Below are positions 20,650 to 30,599 of a stretch of DNA of 64,000 bases, piece after piece. Origin of the DNA: Stratiolaelaps scimitus (taxonomy: Eukaryota > Arthropoda > Arachnida > Mesostigmata > Laelapidae); NCBI GenBank assembly GCA_019614645.1, contig JABWDB010000038.1, forward strand, positions 558,001 through 622,000, in the 5' to 3' direction. How positions within the stretch are numbered: position 1 is the first letter of the stretch; every line of letters begins with the position of its first letter. A model generated the notes under the pieces. The model was not told where the DNA came from, searched no databases, and saw only the letters and a list, made by a program, of their open reading frames with translations. A program made the position numbers and the translations under genes.

Positions 20650-23395
20650 AAATTACGGGGGGAACATATCATCATTACAATTTGGAATTCACCAACTAAT
20701 TTCTCTCTACGGCGCGCTAAACATTAATTGGCAAATAAATGTAGGTTGACGATGTGGAAGCAATGAACCAAATTATTCTAAACTACAGCCAAAAAGTGAG
20801 TCAGTTAATTATTATCGAAGGTTTAAGATATGATCATCTGGCGGATAGTATCTAACCTTCCTCAGGTGTGTCCTGCTCTGTGTGCTGGATTAGGTAGATT
20901 ATTAATCGATCTAGTTTATTGTTGACCATCACCCGAGCTAATATAAGGTGCAAGTCCGATCTCATCAGTAGAAACCGGCTCTGAAATCGATTGCGAACTG
21001 GCTAGCAAGGCTGTATGTCACGCAAGGGGCCTACGTTCCACTACCAGTTTGAGACGATCAATAAATACTGAGTCGGTATTTTTGACTAAGCCTTTGAGTA
21101 GTCTCCAGTCTATAATATTGCATGAGCTCGTATATAAATCTGATCAATTCTGGAATATTGTACTTCGTTTAGCCGAGGCTCATCGAGCTGGCTAAGAGCG
21201 AAGCATAAACAATCAAAACGTTTAATTAACTGTTGCGCAGCGAATGTTTCGTCGATCTATACCACAATATCGGTACACGGGATACTCCAACACTCCAACG
21301 TCAGATGCCGTAAATCTGTTTCGAGACGTATTATGTTGTTGTCATTGATTATAAAGGCTGATAATCTCGTAATGGAATCTTGTCTGTGGCGTAATTGGGT
21401 TTACCGAAATATTGAGCACAGCGCTAAATAGCCGCTTATTGAATTACTCGAGTACGAACCCTAAGTTAGCGAACTCTGTACTTCAGTTTCCTTACTGAGA
21501 TAGACACGTACAACAGGCTACATAATCTCTTTGTTTTGTCAGATATTTTTACATTGAATAAGATCTATTGCAATTCTTACGGCCAATCGTATCGTATTGT
21601 TAGCTCGTATTGGGTCACCATCAACTTTGCCGCCACCGCCGCCACCGCCGCCGCTTCTTCCTGTGATGGTTGTGGTGTTTTCTGGATGTAGCACAAATAG
21701 TTCTTATCCTTCTAGATCCCGGGAGCCGTATCAGAATGAAGGTAACTCCTGAGAACAATGTCTTATTGTCTGACTGAATATTACAATAATCACTAACAGC
21801 AGATAAATATAATAAAACACCAACGTGTTAGGTTTTATAAAAAAAAGACACACATATTAATATGTTTCAAATTCGGCACACGCGTCTACCCTCGTTTGCC
21901 GGTATTGTCGCTGCGTTAGTCGACTGTTGTTTTCAAGATGGCAGTGCCGATGATCGTAAAGCTATCGTATATGATTAGAACTTGGTATTATTATTATTAT
22001 TATTAACCTAGCGATTGCAAGCAGGACACTAATTTCGCACGTTAGCCACGGGTTATTATTCAAGGAAGCGAAATTCGAGAGCACGCTATAATTAAGAAGA
22101 TCGGGTGGTCTCCTATCAGCCTTGAGACAGCCTTGTGGTTCCTCCTTTTGTATAAGTAGCGTCTGCGAGCTCGCATATGGAGGTGTGTAGATGTGTGTGT
22201 GTGTGTATACCCAATTAGTGTTATGTGTCAATAACAGAGGTATGCCAAGAAGCAAAAAGTAGACCTGTACTGCCATATGGCCTTTGCGCCTATGCGCGAT
22301 ATAACGTGCGATTTATCTCTTGAACACATACACACATACACACGTGCATTTTTATTTTTTACTTATTGCCGATCGGATGCATATGTGTAAAAGGCCGTCG
22401 TTTCTATTTCCTGCTGAATACTTCGATACTACAGCGGATATTCCAAGGGCACTAGCATACGATCAGCATGTAACAATACAACATAGTCAACACAGCAAAT
22501 ACATCTGCCTGTCTGAGAATGATATTCATGAAATCTTCACACTGTCTCAATTGAGACCATTCAAACACAGGACGTCGTCTAAATATTGTACAACCGTACC
22601 TCAATAGCGACGTGGAACGGATATTAATTCCACAAAAAAATCGCGCATTTGTGTATAGCTAAAATCAATACGTCCATTACGAAACAACTATATAAATTAT
22701 GAAGGTGATCGAAATTTCTGTCGTCCTCTTTATTTTTCATTTGAACATATCTTGCGGTCGACTGCGTTTGACTACAGAAAGGTTAAACTCGTGGTTGATG
22801 TCGGGCTTATAGCTCTCCCCAGAGGGCCCAACACTATCAAAACCGTTCCTAAACTTCAGCTCACGGCGGTAGCTTCGGTCGCCGTTGAAGGCGGGACACT
22901 ATAAATATATAATATTATACTGTCTTCACTACCTTTTTCTAGGTTTTAAAGATCGTTAAACCACTATAGTTTCGCATAAGTTCTATCACATATATAATTA
23001 CTTAATACTAAAAGCTCGGTTTAAAATCACGTACTCAACGCGCACTGTAGCATTTGGTGGTTTGTGAAAGATACACAGCATACGGCAGCCCACTAATGAT
23101 TGTGCCTCCATTGGTTTCGACAAAGTAAAGCGGATTGTCATATCACGGCAATGCCAGAACGCTCGGCTCTCTCGGAGAAATAAGATGTCCTCCTGCCGCG
23201 CAGTTACAACGGATTATCATAAATATCGTAACATTCTCTGCTCGATGAGAAGTTTCAGCCCGTCAACCAACACTACAGTGCAATACAATGATCAGTGTCT
23301 GTATCCGGCTGTATTCGGCTACGGTATTAAGTAACACAACGCTTTTCAACGTAACACTGCTTCTTCGTCTCGGTAAATAGTAGGAATATTCGTTT
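20650..23395. other. No supported gene
   Basis: Contains a hairpin (GTAATTTA/TAAATTAC, just left at about 20636-20657), a CCACCGCCG run near 21630-21650, a TTATTA run near 21988, and GT and CA patches around 22195 and 22325. A 95-codon plus-strand frame (22320-22607) and a 104-codon minus-strand frame (22276-21962) lack splice support. Confidence 0.4.
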
Positions 23396-23400
23396 AGCCG

Positions 23401-23548
23401 TTAGCTTGCCCCACCTGGACAGCTAAGTCTCTGGCTATCGGAAGCCAGAGGCCGCAGGTTCGAGTCCTGCCGTGTGACATAAAAGAGAGCTTAAGCATTG
23501 CAAAAATTGCAGCTCCTTCAATAAACCATTAAACCTTTACCTTTACCT
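23401..23548 (+). repeat. Complete tRNA-derived SINE, family A
   Basis: The head folds like part of a tRNA. An A-box region holds GGACAGCTAAGTC. A perfect 8-bp anticodon-type stem (23429-23436 with 23443-23450) closes a 6-base loop. A perfect 5-bp T-stem, GCAGG/CCTGC, encloses the loop TTCGAGT, giving the B box GGTTCGAGTCC. After the head comes TGACATAAAAGAGAGCTTAAG, an AATAAACC segment and a CTTTACC tail. The head and tail order is that of tRNA-derived SINEs transcribed by RNA polymerase III. Related pieces lie at 11291, 33541, 39186 and 45339. Confidence 0.82.
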
Positions 23549-23559
23549 GGGAAATGTAA

Positions 23560-24600
23560 CTACTGGCTTCGCTTTCTCCGGTTTAGCCCGTACAACCCAC
23601 GTGAACAAAGTAATGTGTTCCCTCCATGGATAAAGAGAGAGAGAGAGATCGCAGTCAGTCACTTTCACTTCCATTCATCGTTTGATTCTGTTTAAAACGG
23701 ACGCGATCAATAAAAAAATCTGCCAAATCCAATAAGCCCCATATGTTATTTACCTCTAACCTTGCTTGTTTTTGCTAATCCCGATTAGCACTCCATCGAC
23801 ATGTACGACACAAATGACACATTATATTAAAAATATGAACAAAAATATATATTCACTGGCTAATACAGCTAGATGGAACATACTGTTGCTCGCATTGGTT
23901 TTCAACTTCTTTGATATAGATTATTGTGGCTATTATTATTATTATTATTAATGGAATGCCTGAACAAGAACACTGGAAAGGTAAAGTTGGAAGATGGTGA
24001 CTCAACAAATGCGTTTGTATTTAGTATCATATAATACGAATTGGGTATTGCCTGTGTTACCTATACAAGTAGAATGTTAACTATAGCGTCGGCCTAATGT
24101 ATACACAGATGTGTATAGGCCTTTATGGAACCACCACATATTAACGAGCCCACCAAAAAGATCATCCTTGAGCAAAGCGAGGTCAACATGCACGAGACCG
24201 TCCTGCTCGGGCAACAACATCGCTGTTCGTGAGTTTTATGCGGGCGTGGAAACCGCCAAGAGGGGACTTTTAGCCCGTTTTTTGCCTGGTTGATACGATG
24301 AAGCAATTTTTGAGAAGTATTCGAGGCGAACGCAATATTTCCGCTTCAGCGCGGCTCGACGCTACCGATTCGCTACCGATTGCGCTCACATCGTGTTTTT
24401 GACGTAATAATTATGTGTGGGCACGATCAGACTCCAATTCTTAACCTGGTGTCATAGCGGTTGCAGATAATAATAATTATAATAGAAACAATAATATCTG
24501 TTAATAAATGCTAAATATTGAGTTTGGGCTGCAATTACAATAAAATAATTGCAAAATTTCGTCAGAAGAATGTTTAAAGGAGCAAATGAGCGAGTGACCC
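23560..24600. other. No supported gene
   Basis: A GA run (23634-23648), a TTA run (23933-23950) and a direct repeat of CGCTACCGATT near 24360-24382. A 70-codon minus-strand frame at 24306-24094 and a plus-strand frame on the same bases have no splice support. Confidence 0.4.
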
Positions 24601-24607
24601 AATTTTA

Positions 24608-25522
24608 CTAATCCAAAAAGTAACCTCCATTGCTAACTACGACCTTCATCCATCTTTCACCTAAACGTCTGTGATGCTGTGGGCCCAGAATTCCGGCCGG
24701 CGTGTCTCAAAGAAAACCGTCGCATGCCTCTTCACTTCCCCTTGTGTTTTGAACTTCATATTATTCATAGAGTTTTGGTAGAGCTCTGCACAAGTGATAG
24801 TCAAACGGTGCTATGTCTGAAGACTACGGAGGATACGCGGTAAAAGTTCCCAGGCAAAGGTCGCTATTTTTTGTAGACTGAGCAAACTATCGTCACATTG
24901 GAAGATCACGCCTTTCCTTTTCTATTCACGAGTGTGAACATTTTCTGTCGAATCGCTGCCGAAACTCGCTCCAGTTCTTGACAGTAGACTTTCGTCTTAA
25001 TCGCTTGGCCATTACGTGAAAACTCGTTGTGGACGCTTCCACCATGATCCCACCAAACACAGTAAAATATAGCGAGAATGAATGTTTTTCATTGAAATTC
25101 CAGCATCGCTTTGGTCTGGGGCGCACAGAGACCTTCCGCTCACCACATTCTTGTATGAAACCCATTTTTCATCGCAAACGAAGGCACTTTGTTAGGCGTT
25201 CAAGTTTGTTACGCTCGCTTAATTGGTGAGCCATCCAAGCATTCATTCAATTTAGACTTGAAACCCAATTGATGCAGGTGATTGATATTGGTTGTGTGAG
25301 ACACGTCAAAATCTACGCTCGATTCCCGCATAGTCACTGTTTGGGTCCTGTTCCACCCTTTTTCAAAGGCGTCCATGCTCAATCATACAGGCACGCTCAT
25401 ATACTTACTGTGGCACATCCGCAAATGTTTGTTACTGCGTTGTTGAGATCAAACGTCTCTTCCTCTTTACCCGAAGGTAAATGAATAACATCCTCTCGGA
25501 GGACTGTGCTTGGCTTAGACAT
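24608..25522 (-). mobile_element. Decayed mariner (Tc1/mariner) transposase
   Basis: Read on the minus strand, the C-terminal half matches the mariner transposase plan despite frameshifts and stops. It has a DEKW-type segment (CDEKWVSYKN, near 25185), then CVWWDHGGSVHNEF (WWD...G), then QCDD in place of the usual HDN, then DIAPFDYHLCR for the final catalytic Asp. The end is GERWMKVVVSNGGYFLD with TAG at 24610-24608. The last two Asp are about 31 residues apart by base count, fitting DD34D after a small deletion. An ATG at 25522 could be the old start, but the N-terminal half is heavily scrambled. Length (915 bases) is below the usual 345-residue mariner. No terminal inverted repeats were found. 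It cannot make an active enzyme. Confidence 0.88.
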
Positions 25523-25875
25523 GGGTCAAGCTATTTGAAATTCTTTGTTTTATTGTGAAAAAGCCCGAATTTTATATGTGGCTCTTTAAGAACTTAGTTA
25601 TACAGAAAATGTACATACTGCTGTGAAGTTTGGTGACCATATCTTGAAAAACATTTAGACGCTATGGAGCGAGTTCAATAAACTTAACACGTGTCTCGCC
25701 ACACGAATGCTCAGAGACACGAATCCATATATTTTACTATGCACTAACAGATTTTTGTAAACCAAATGTATACCTCCCCTTGTTAATAAAGATGTTTTTT
25801 ACCTGAATTGAAATAGACTGTCCTAGGCAGACTCCTATCTGAGGAGTAGGGGTACCAAGATTATTCTGCTTCCAG

Positions 25876-25916
25876 TGTCTTCAGGCCCTTGAAGAGTGGA
25901 ATAGTGACCAAAGATG
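25876..25916 (+). CDS. Candidate 41-base microexon
   Basis: Plus strand: a strong polypyrimidine acceptor (GATTATTCTGCTTCCAG) precedes 41 bases reading CLQALEEWNSDQR and part of one more codon, ending at the strong donor ATG/GTAAGT. An alternative acceptor, CTTCAG, is 9 bases further in. It lies about 350 bases upstream of the dead mariner's 5' end and just before a CT/TA microsatellite. No neighbouring exon was found, so it may be chance. Confidence 0.3.
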
Positions 25917-25967
25917 GTAAGTCAGAGAACGGGCGTATGGCTATCTTTGTTTAAAACAGTGCCTCAC

Positions 25968-25968
<1 letters not shown>

Positions 25969-26041
<73 letters not shown>
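25969..26041. repeat. Compound CT-TA microsatellite
   Basis: About 30 bases of CT followed directly by about 42 bases of TA. Confidence 0.97.
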
Positions 26042-26045
<4 letters not shown>

Positions 26046-26199
26046 AAATATAAACAGGAGGTCTATTCCTGGCCCTCGTCGGTACGAAAAAAGAAAGCGA
26101 ACACGAGTCCGCGACCGACTCCTCCTGCTCCTTGTAATGTCCTAGACAAGTAGCGATCGAATCAAAGGTCTCTCGCTGTTCCCCTCCCAATCGTGGTAT

Positions 26200-27480
26200 A
26201 CCTATGTATTCCTTTGGTCATGTGCATCAGCGAAGGAGCCTCGCAGAGCGATTAGGATCCTTGTAGCTATGCCACCACAGCTCACTTAGTGTCTATCGTC
26301 GCATATCTGTGCAGCTGACCACTTCTCGACGATTACTGAAGTGTACAGCATAGCCCCAGGTGCCTAAGACCGCAGTAGAACGGCTACCGATCCATCTCCG
26401 CCTTCCATCTAAATATGGACAACCTCAGCCAACGTCTGACATATCTATGCAAATGAATGCGACGTCAGTGGTTTAAGAAATCAAGCCGGTCATGCCGATT
26501 TGAGCTGTCGATTTGAGACAAATAATATAGACATTAGGTAAGTTGATTTGAGATTAAATAATAACACACACGAACTGAAAGCAAGCCAGAGTCACATCTA
26601 AAGGGCCGCTTCAGAGTAGAAGCCAAATATATAAATAGTACAGGCAGCAAATATTCTTCTATTAGTGTGAATCTTGTTGAATCTCCAACAAAGTTTAATT
26701 TCTTTAGATAAATAGAGTAATGGACACATTTATCTTTGTCTTTAATACTGCTAATATCTTGAAATTGCTTTTATGACAGGACGCTAGAAAATTGTCATAT
26801 GAATTGCAGAAATGTGTATAAATATAATGATTTCTGTCCTTTGAACAGAATAATTCCTATGCCTGGCCAACACTACAATTGCTCTCGCATGAGATTGTAT
26901 ATTTGTACATTAGATTAATAGTTTGTATGATTACATTAGTATAATCGATTTTTGGAATATCCGTTGAATCTCGCCCCGTGTGGATGCGCTTAACTGGCCG
27001 ATGAGCGCTGATCGGAGCCAACGGCAACGTAACGAACAATGACAGTTTTCCTCTTACATGATCGTTTATGTACTTCCTTAATATGAAAATGCATGAACCA
27101 TTTGTTGTATTGTCGAGCTAGATACAATTCAATCCTCAATTTGACACTGAAACGTAAATTAATGAGAACGGTTTGACCATATCAAGTAGTTTGTTTTGTA
27201 ATTATTTACAACCCGTTGATTACGATCTGTTCCCGTCTTGAACTGAATCTGTTTCTTTTGCCAGAAAAGAAATCGGCTTCTTCTTAGTCAAAAAAGAAGC
27301 GGGTATAGTCAATATTAGAGGTCAGCTTCGGCAGTGGTGACCCTGAATTGCCTAATCGATTTATAACACAGCACATAATGCGGGGTTTGAACCGTATGGC
27401 AATTGTTTCGATGACCTATACAGCTCATCATCAAGGTTCTAAACGTTTCAACTGATGGCAAATATCTATGGACAAAGTTT
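26200..27480. other. No supported gene
   Basis: AT-rich sequence with one 60-codon minus-strand frame (27039-26857) and no splice signals or repeats of note. Confidence 0.4.
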
Positions 27481-27505
27481 GCCATTCATTATAATATAAT
27501 ACGAT

Positions 27506-27961
27506 ATGAAACAATTGGATCTAAGGTACCCGATGCACGTTGCACAGCTTCCGAATAGGAAGCTTCCCCAAACAGGAACAATGACAACGATAGAACTCGT
27601 TGGGATGCGCACTCGTTTTTTCGTTCCTGTTTCCGTGATTCCTGCCACAGTATTGCTCCAAGGTAACCGCCCATTGAGCTGCCATCTGGCGAGTGCCGCA
27701 AATCGTGATACGGCTGCTGCCTTCTTGGCCCTAGCCGTAAGGATGTTACAGGCTGCAAAAGCCAATCAGCGAAAGTGCAAGAAGATGCCGGACTGTAGCG
27801 ACAGTAGTACGAACGGAGTTGTACCATTACACGACTACGACTATCTTAGCGTTCGTCTGAATCCACCAAAAAACGACGCTTCGGTATTGGTCTCCGTTCG
27901 CACGGCAATGTGCATTCGTGTGCTCAACCGCTGTTCTGTACTCCATATATGTGAATGTGCA

Positions 27962-27995
<34 letters not shown>

Positions 27996-28015
27996 GTGTG
28001 CATGGAAAAACGTAA
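27506..28015 (+). CDS. 169-codon open frame, possibly coding
   Basis: Starts at ATG 27506 and stays open to a TAA at 28013-28015. Codons favour purine-first/pyrimidine-last. The translation contains an alanine-rich helical part (NRDTAAAFLALAVRMLQAAK), a basic patch, and a polar part (LHDYDYLSVRLNPPKND). Its last 30 codons run through a TA repeat (27961-27989), so a real gene would probably splice or stop earlier. Minus-strand frames of 99 and 112 codons overlap. No family recognised. Confidence 0.32.
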
Positions 28016-28162
28016 CACTCGCTTAGACGACGTGAAGACCGAGGGCAGAACAGCAAACGATGTGTTGTTTATTAACAACGTAATAGGCTGGCTGAATGGT
28101 AATTCAATTCAGCACATCTTTACTAATATTATAATGTAATAGTAATAATTAATTATAAATGA

Positions 28163-28510
28163 GTGCACGAAGGGGAAGACAGAGGACGCAGAGTTACCAC
28201 CGTCTGCGCAAAGTACAAAATATATTATATAATAGTAAAACGAGTTCTATTCACTTTGATGCACTTCAGATGTACCTGCCCTAAATTACGTGTAAATAAC
28301 ATTTCGGCTGCATCCAAGTTGTGTTCGCACCATTTGACACTATGGTGTGATCGTCTACTACTCGTGCGGATCGACAACTATCAAGCGAGCTGCTCGGGCT
28401 TCGTAAAAATTGGATATTCATGCCAGTACAAGTTGAATACTACAATGCTCGACGAAATAGCATCTATCTCTCTTTATCTATTTATGGTCAGTTTATGTTG
28501 CTCTTTCTAA
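28163..28510 (+). CDS. 115-codon open frame downstream, possibly the same gene
   Basis: Plus-strand frame starting at GTG, with the first in-frame ATG about 32 codons in, rich in cysteine and hydrophobic residues (contains MHFRCTCPKLRVNNIS and ends ISLYLFMVSLCCSF). It has no clear acceptor. It follows the 169-codon frame on the same strand after a 150-base AT-rich gap. Confidence 0.22.
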   Translation: MHEGEDRGRRVTTVCAKYKIYYIIVKRVLFTLMHFRCTCPKLRVNNISAASKLCSHHLTLWCDRLLLVRIDNYQASCSGFVKIGYSCQYKLNTTMLDEIASISLYLFMVSLCCSF

Positions 28511-28735
28511 GCATTTGCACACATTTGCACAATTAGCGTCTGCATAAGTATTAACAGTGCCTTTACTTATAAATAGGATTAATAACAGTAGTTGGAATCA
28601 TTATCGGTAGGCATATACATATCTGTATATATAATAAATAAAATATCATCGGAAATCACGGCGGTATGTCCTGTGCCATTAGAACAAGGGATCTTATTAG
28701 CTGGTAAAGGTTCCATTTCGACTCCCATCCATACC

Positions 28736-28953
28736 TCATTGTAGCGAGTGCTCTAATCTTAAAAGGGCCGAACTAATAATTTCATAACGAAATGAATTGT
28801 CCTTTTGAATACCGCTAAATGTTATCTTGAACCGAGGCGTCACATAGATTACCCGAGGGCCGTAACCAGTAAAACAATTGTCCACCACTCTCACATGAAC
28901 CTCGGGCGTTTCCGACGAACAAGTGGTTACGGATGACCGAACACAACGGGGCA
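28736..28953 (-). CDS. Candidate exon downstream of the membrane-anchor exon
   Basis: Minus strand, following GGGGGTAG at 28954. One phase reads about 72 residues (RVVDNCFTGYGPRVIYVTPR and onward) to TGA at 28738-28736. In the phase that would join the exon to its right, the reading is SAPLCSVIRNHLFVGNARG to a donor-like CGG/GTAATC. The implied intron would be only 45 bases (28998-28954), short for an animal, so this join is doubtful. Confidence 0.25.
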
Positions 28954-28998
28954 CTACCCCCAGGTTGTAATGGCTTGTTTAGCAGCGAGCGTTCTTAC

Positions 28999-29294
28999 CT
29001 CTTAAGGCTGGGAGACATCTTCCGGGCACCGCCATCAAGAGCGCCTCTAGCATCTAGAGCATATTCTCTAATGAAGCCACAGTGAAGTGACTGTGCGCCA
29101 CATAATTGCCCGGTGAGAGCACGGTCAAAATCACGAAGCCGTAGGAGCAATAGTATTATATGTAGTACCAGCAGTATCAACGTCCGAAAACACACATTTT
29201 TCGCAGACCGCTGATCTGAAGGAGGTGTTTTAGCACAAGGCTGCATGCAGCAGCTCGTTTCGTAAACGACAGGGTAGCACACACAGCATGACAA
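28999..29294 (-). CDS. Candidate first coding exon with an N-terminal membrane anchor
   Basis: On the minus strand an open frame of about 100 codons ends at a good donor, AAGAG/GTAAGA (28999/28998). Using the ATG at about 29246, the protein begins MQPCAKTPPSDQRSAKN and then has one long hydrophobic stretch, RTLILLVLHIILLLL, followed by a polar region. This is the layout of a type II membrane protein (short cytosolic tail, signal anchor, luminal stem), as in many Golgi glycosyl- and sulfotransferases. No catalytic domain is visible, so the class is inference. Exit phase is 2. Confidence 0.4.
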
Positions 29295-29379
29295 AAGGCT
29301 CGAGTAGAATCGATAACTTTAGCTTCCACCAGCGATGTTGGTAACTAACCAACTATGTTCCCATGACCAGAAACCACTA

Positions 29380-29490
29380 TTTGGGCTGACTCTCAGGCAT
29401 TCGTCCAATATGACAGATCTCTAATCTGAACCTTTAGGTATTACTCCAGGATATGCCACCTTTGCTTTATTTTTCAACCTCGTGCCTGCC
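29380..29490 (-). repeat. Diverged copy of retroposed family B
   Basis: Plus-strand bases GGGCTGACTCTCAGGCATTC, then ATATGACAGATCTCT, GGTATTACTCCAGGA and GCCACCTTTGCTTAT, line up in order with the copy at 49718-49850 (GAGCTGACCCTCAG, ATGTGACAGGCCTCA, GGTATTACTATGAGG, GCCACCTTTGCTTAT). It is older and more mutated than the copies at 30265 and 49718. Confidence 0.65.
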
Positions 29491-30247
29491 AATAATCCGT
29501 ACATAAAGAAATCCAAAGATTCTCCGCATTTGACAGGATTTGGATCCAAGCCGTTCGTGCTTACTGTCTATTATTCAAAGACGCTCACCCCTGAGCCATC
29601 CACGATGGTCCCATGATGTTGTGGTCACCTGTCTCTGAAACTAGAAGTGCCCTTTAGATTTTAGGGAGAAGCCCCCAGATGTTTTTTTTCGGAAAGTCAT
29701 GGCTGAATACCAGCAACAACTGCTGTAGCTAAAGCAGTTTTAATTCCACGTGTCAAACTTGATGAAATCAAAGATCTCCCCGTGTACACTTACTTTCACT
29801 GAACAATGTACGTATACATGTTGCTGGTAGAAGTTCACTTGTTTGCAACTGAATACTAAGAGTTTTCTGTGTTAAGAATGTAAATGTGTACATAAACCAA
29901 TACGAGTCGCAAGTAATTCCACTGTTGATGTATCCTAGTCAAATATGGCGCCTATCGTGAGCTGGCGACCTTGCCTTTGTTGAGAAGGCAATACGCTGTA
30001 TTGAACGAAGATGTAAGGTTGAAAGAGGCTCAATGATATTTGGTCCCAGATCGAATGAAGGCAGCTGATGTAAAATATTTCAAAAGAATAATCGAAAATG
30101 AAGAACTTGATGTTCAATTTAAATGCGAGTGATGAAAGGCGGGAGTTCGTCCTAAATACGAAATCGACGACTCGTTCTTTCTCAGTGTTTCCCACTAATT
30201 TTTGCTCAAGACGCGTCACAAACATCATCAAGTCACAAAGCGGCGAC

Positions 30248-30336
30248 TAATACTGGGATTTTGTTAAGAGCTGAGGCCTGTCAGATAGGGGAACAGCTGA
30301 GGGTCAGCTCGAAAAACAGTAATACTGGGATTTTGT
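30248..30336 (+). mobile_element. 55-bp retroposed family B insertion with a 17-bp target-site duplication
   Basis: TAATACTGGGATTTTGT occurs at 30248-30264 and again, identical, at 30320-30336. The 55 bases between (30265-30319) are a family B copy in the orientation ending GGGTCAGCTCGAAAAACAG. Near that end AGCTGA/TCAGCT forms a 6-bp stem with a GGG loop, followed by a short A-rich tail. A target duplication this long, a fixed A-rich 3' end and variable 5' truncation are the known marks of target-primed reverse transcription. Confidence 0.85.
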
Positions 30337-30478
30337 ACTGAAATTATACCTTGATAAAAATGAATAAATAAAGAGATTCTCATCATATACGGTGGACGCA
30401 CAAGCTGTAAAAAAAGAGAATTTTTTTCCATATGATTCCTATTTAGACTTAATCATGACTTCATTCATATACTTACTA

Positions 30479-30530
30479 CTGTTTTTTCGAGCTGACCCTC
30501 AGCTGTTTCCCTATATGACAGGTCTCTTTA
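30479..30530 (-). repeat. Family B fragment, inverted relative to its neighbour
   Basis: Plus-strand CTGTTTTTTCGAGCTGACCC and the following CAGCTGTTTCCCTATATGACAGG match the family B 3' end. It is inverted relative to the copy 160 bases to the left, so the two could form a hairpin in a transcript. Confidence 0.8.
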
Positions 30531-30599
30531 TCATTCATTTGCTTGTATCCATCTATGTGAATATAAATGTCTCGCCTGCATAACGTTCAAATTTAGAGT

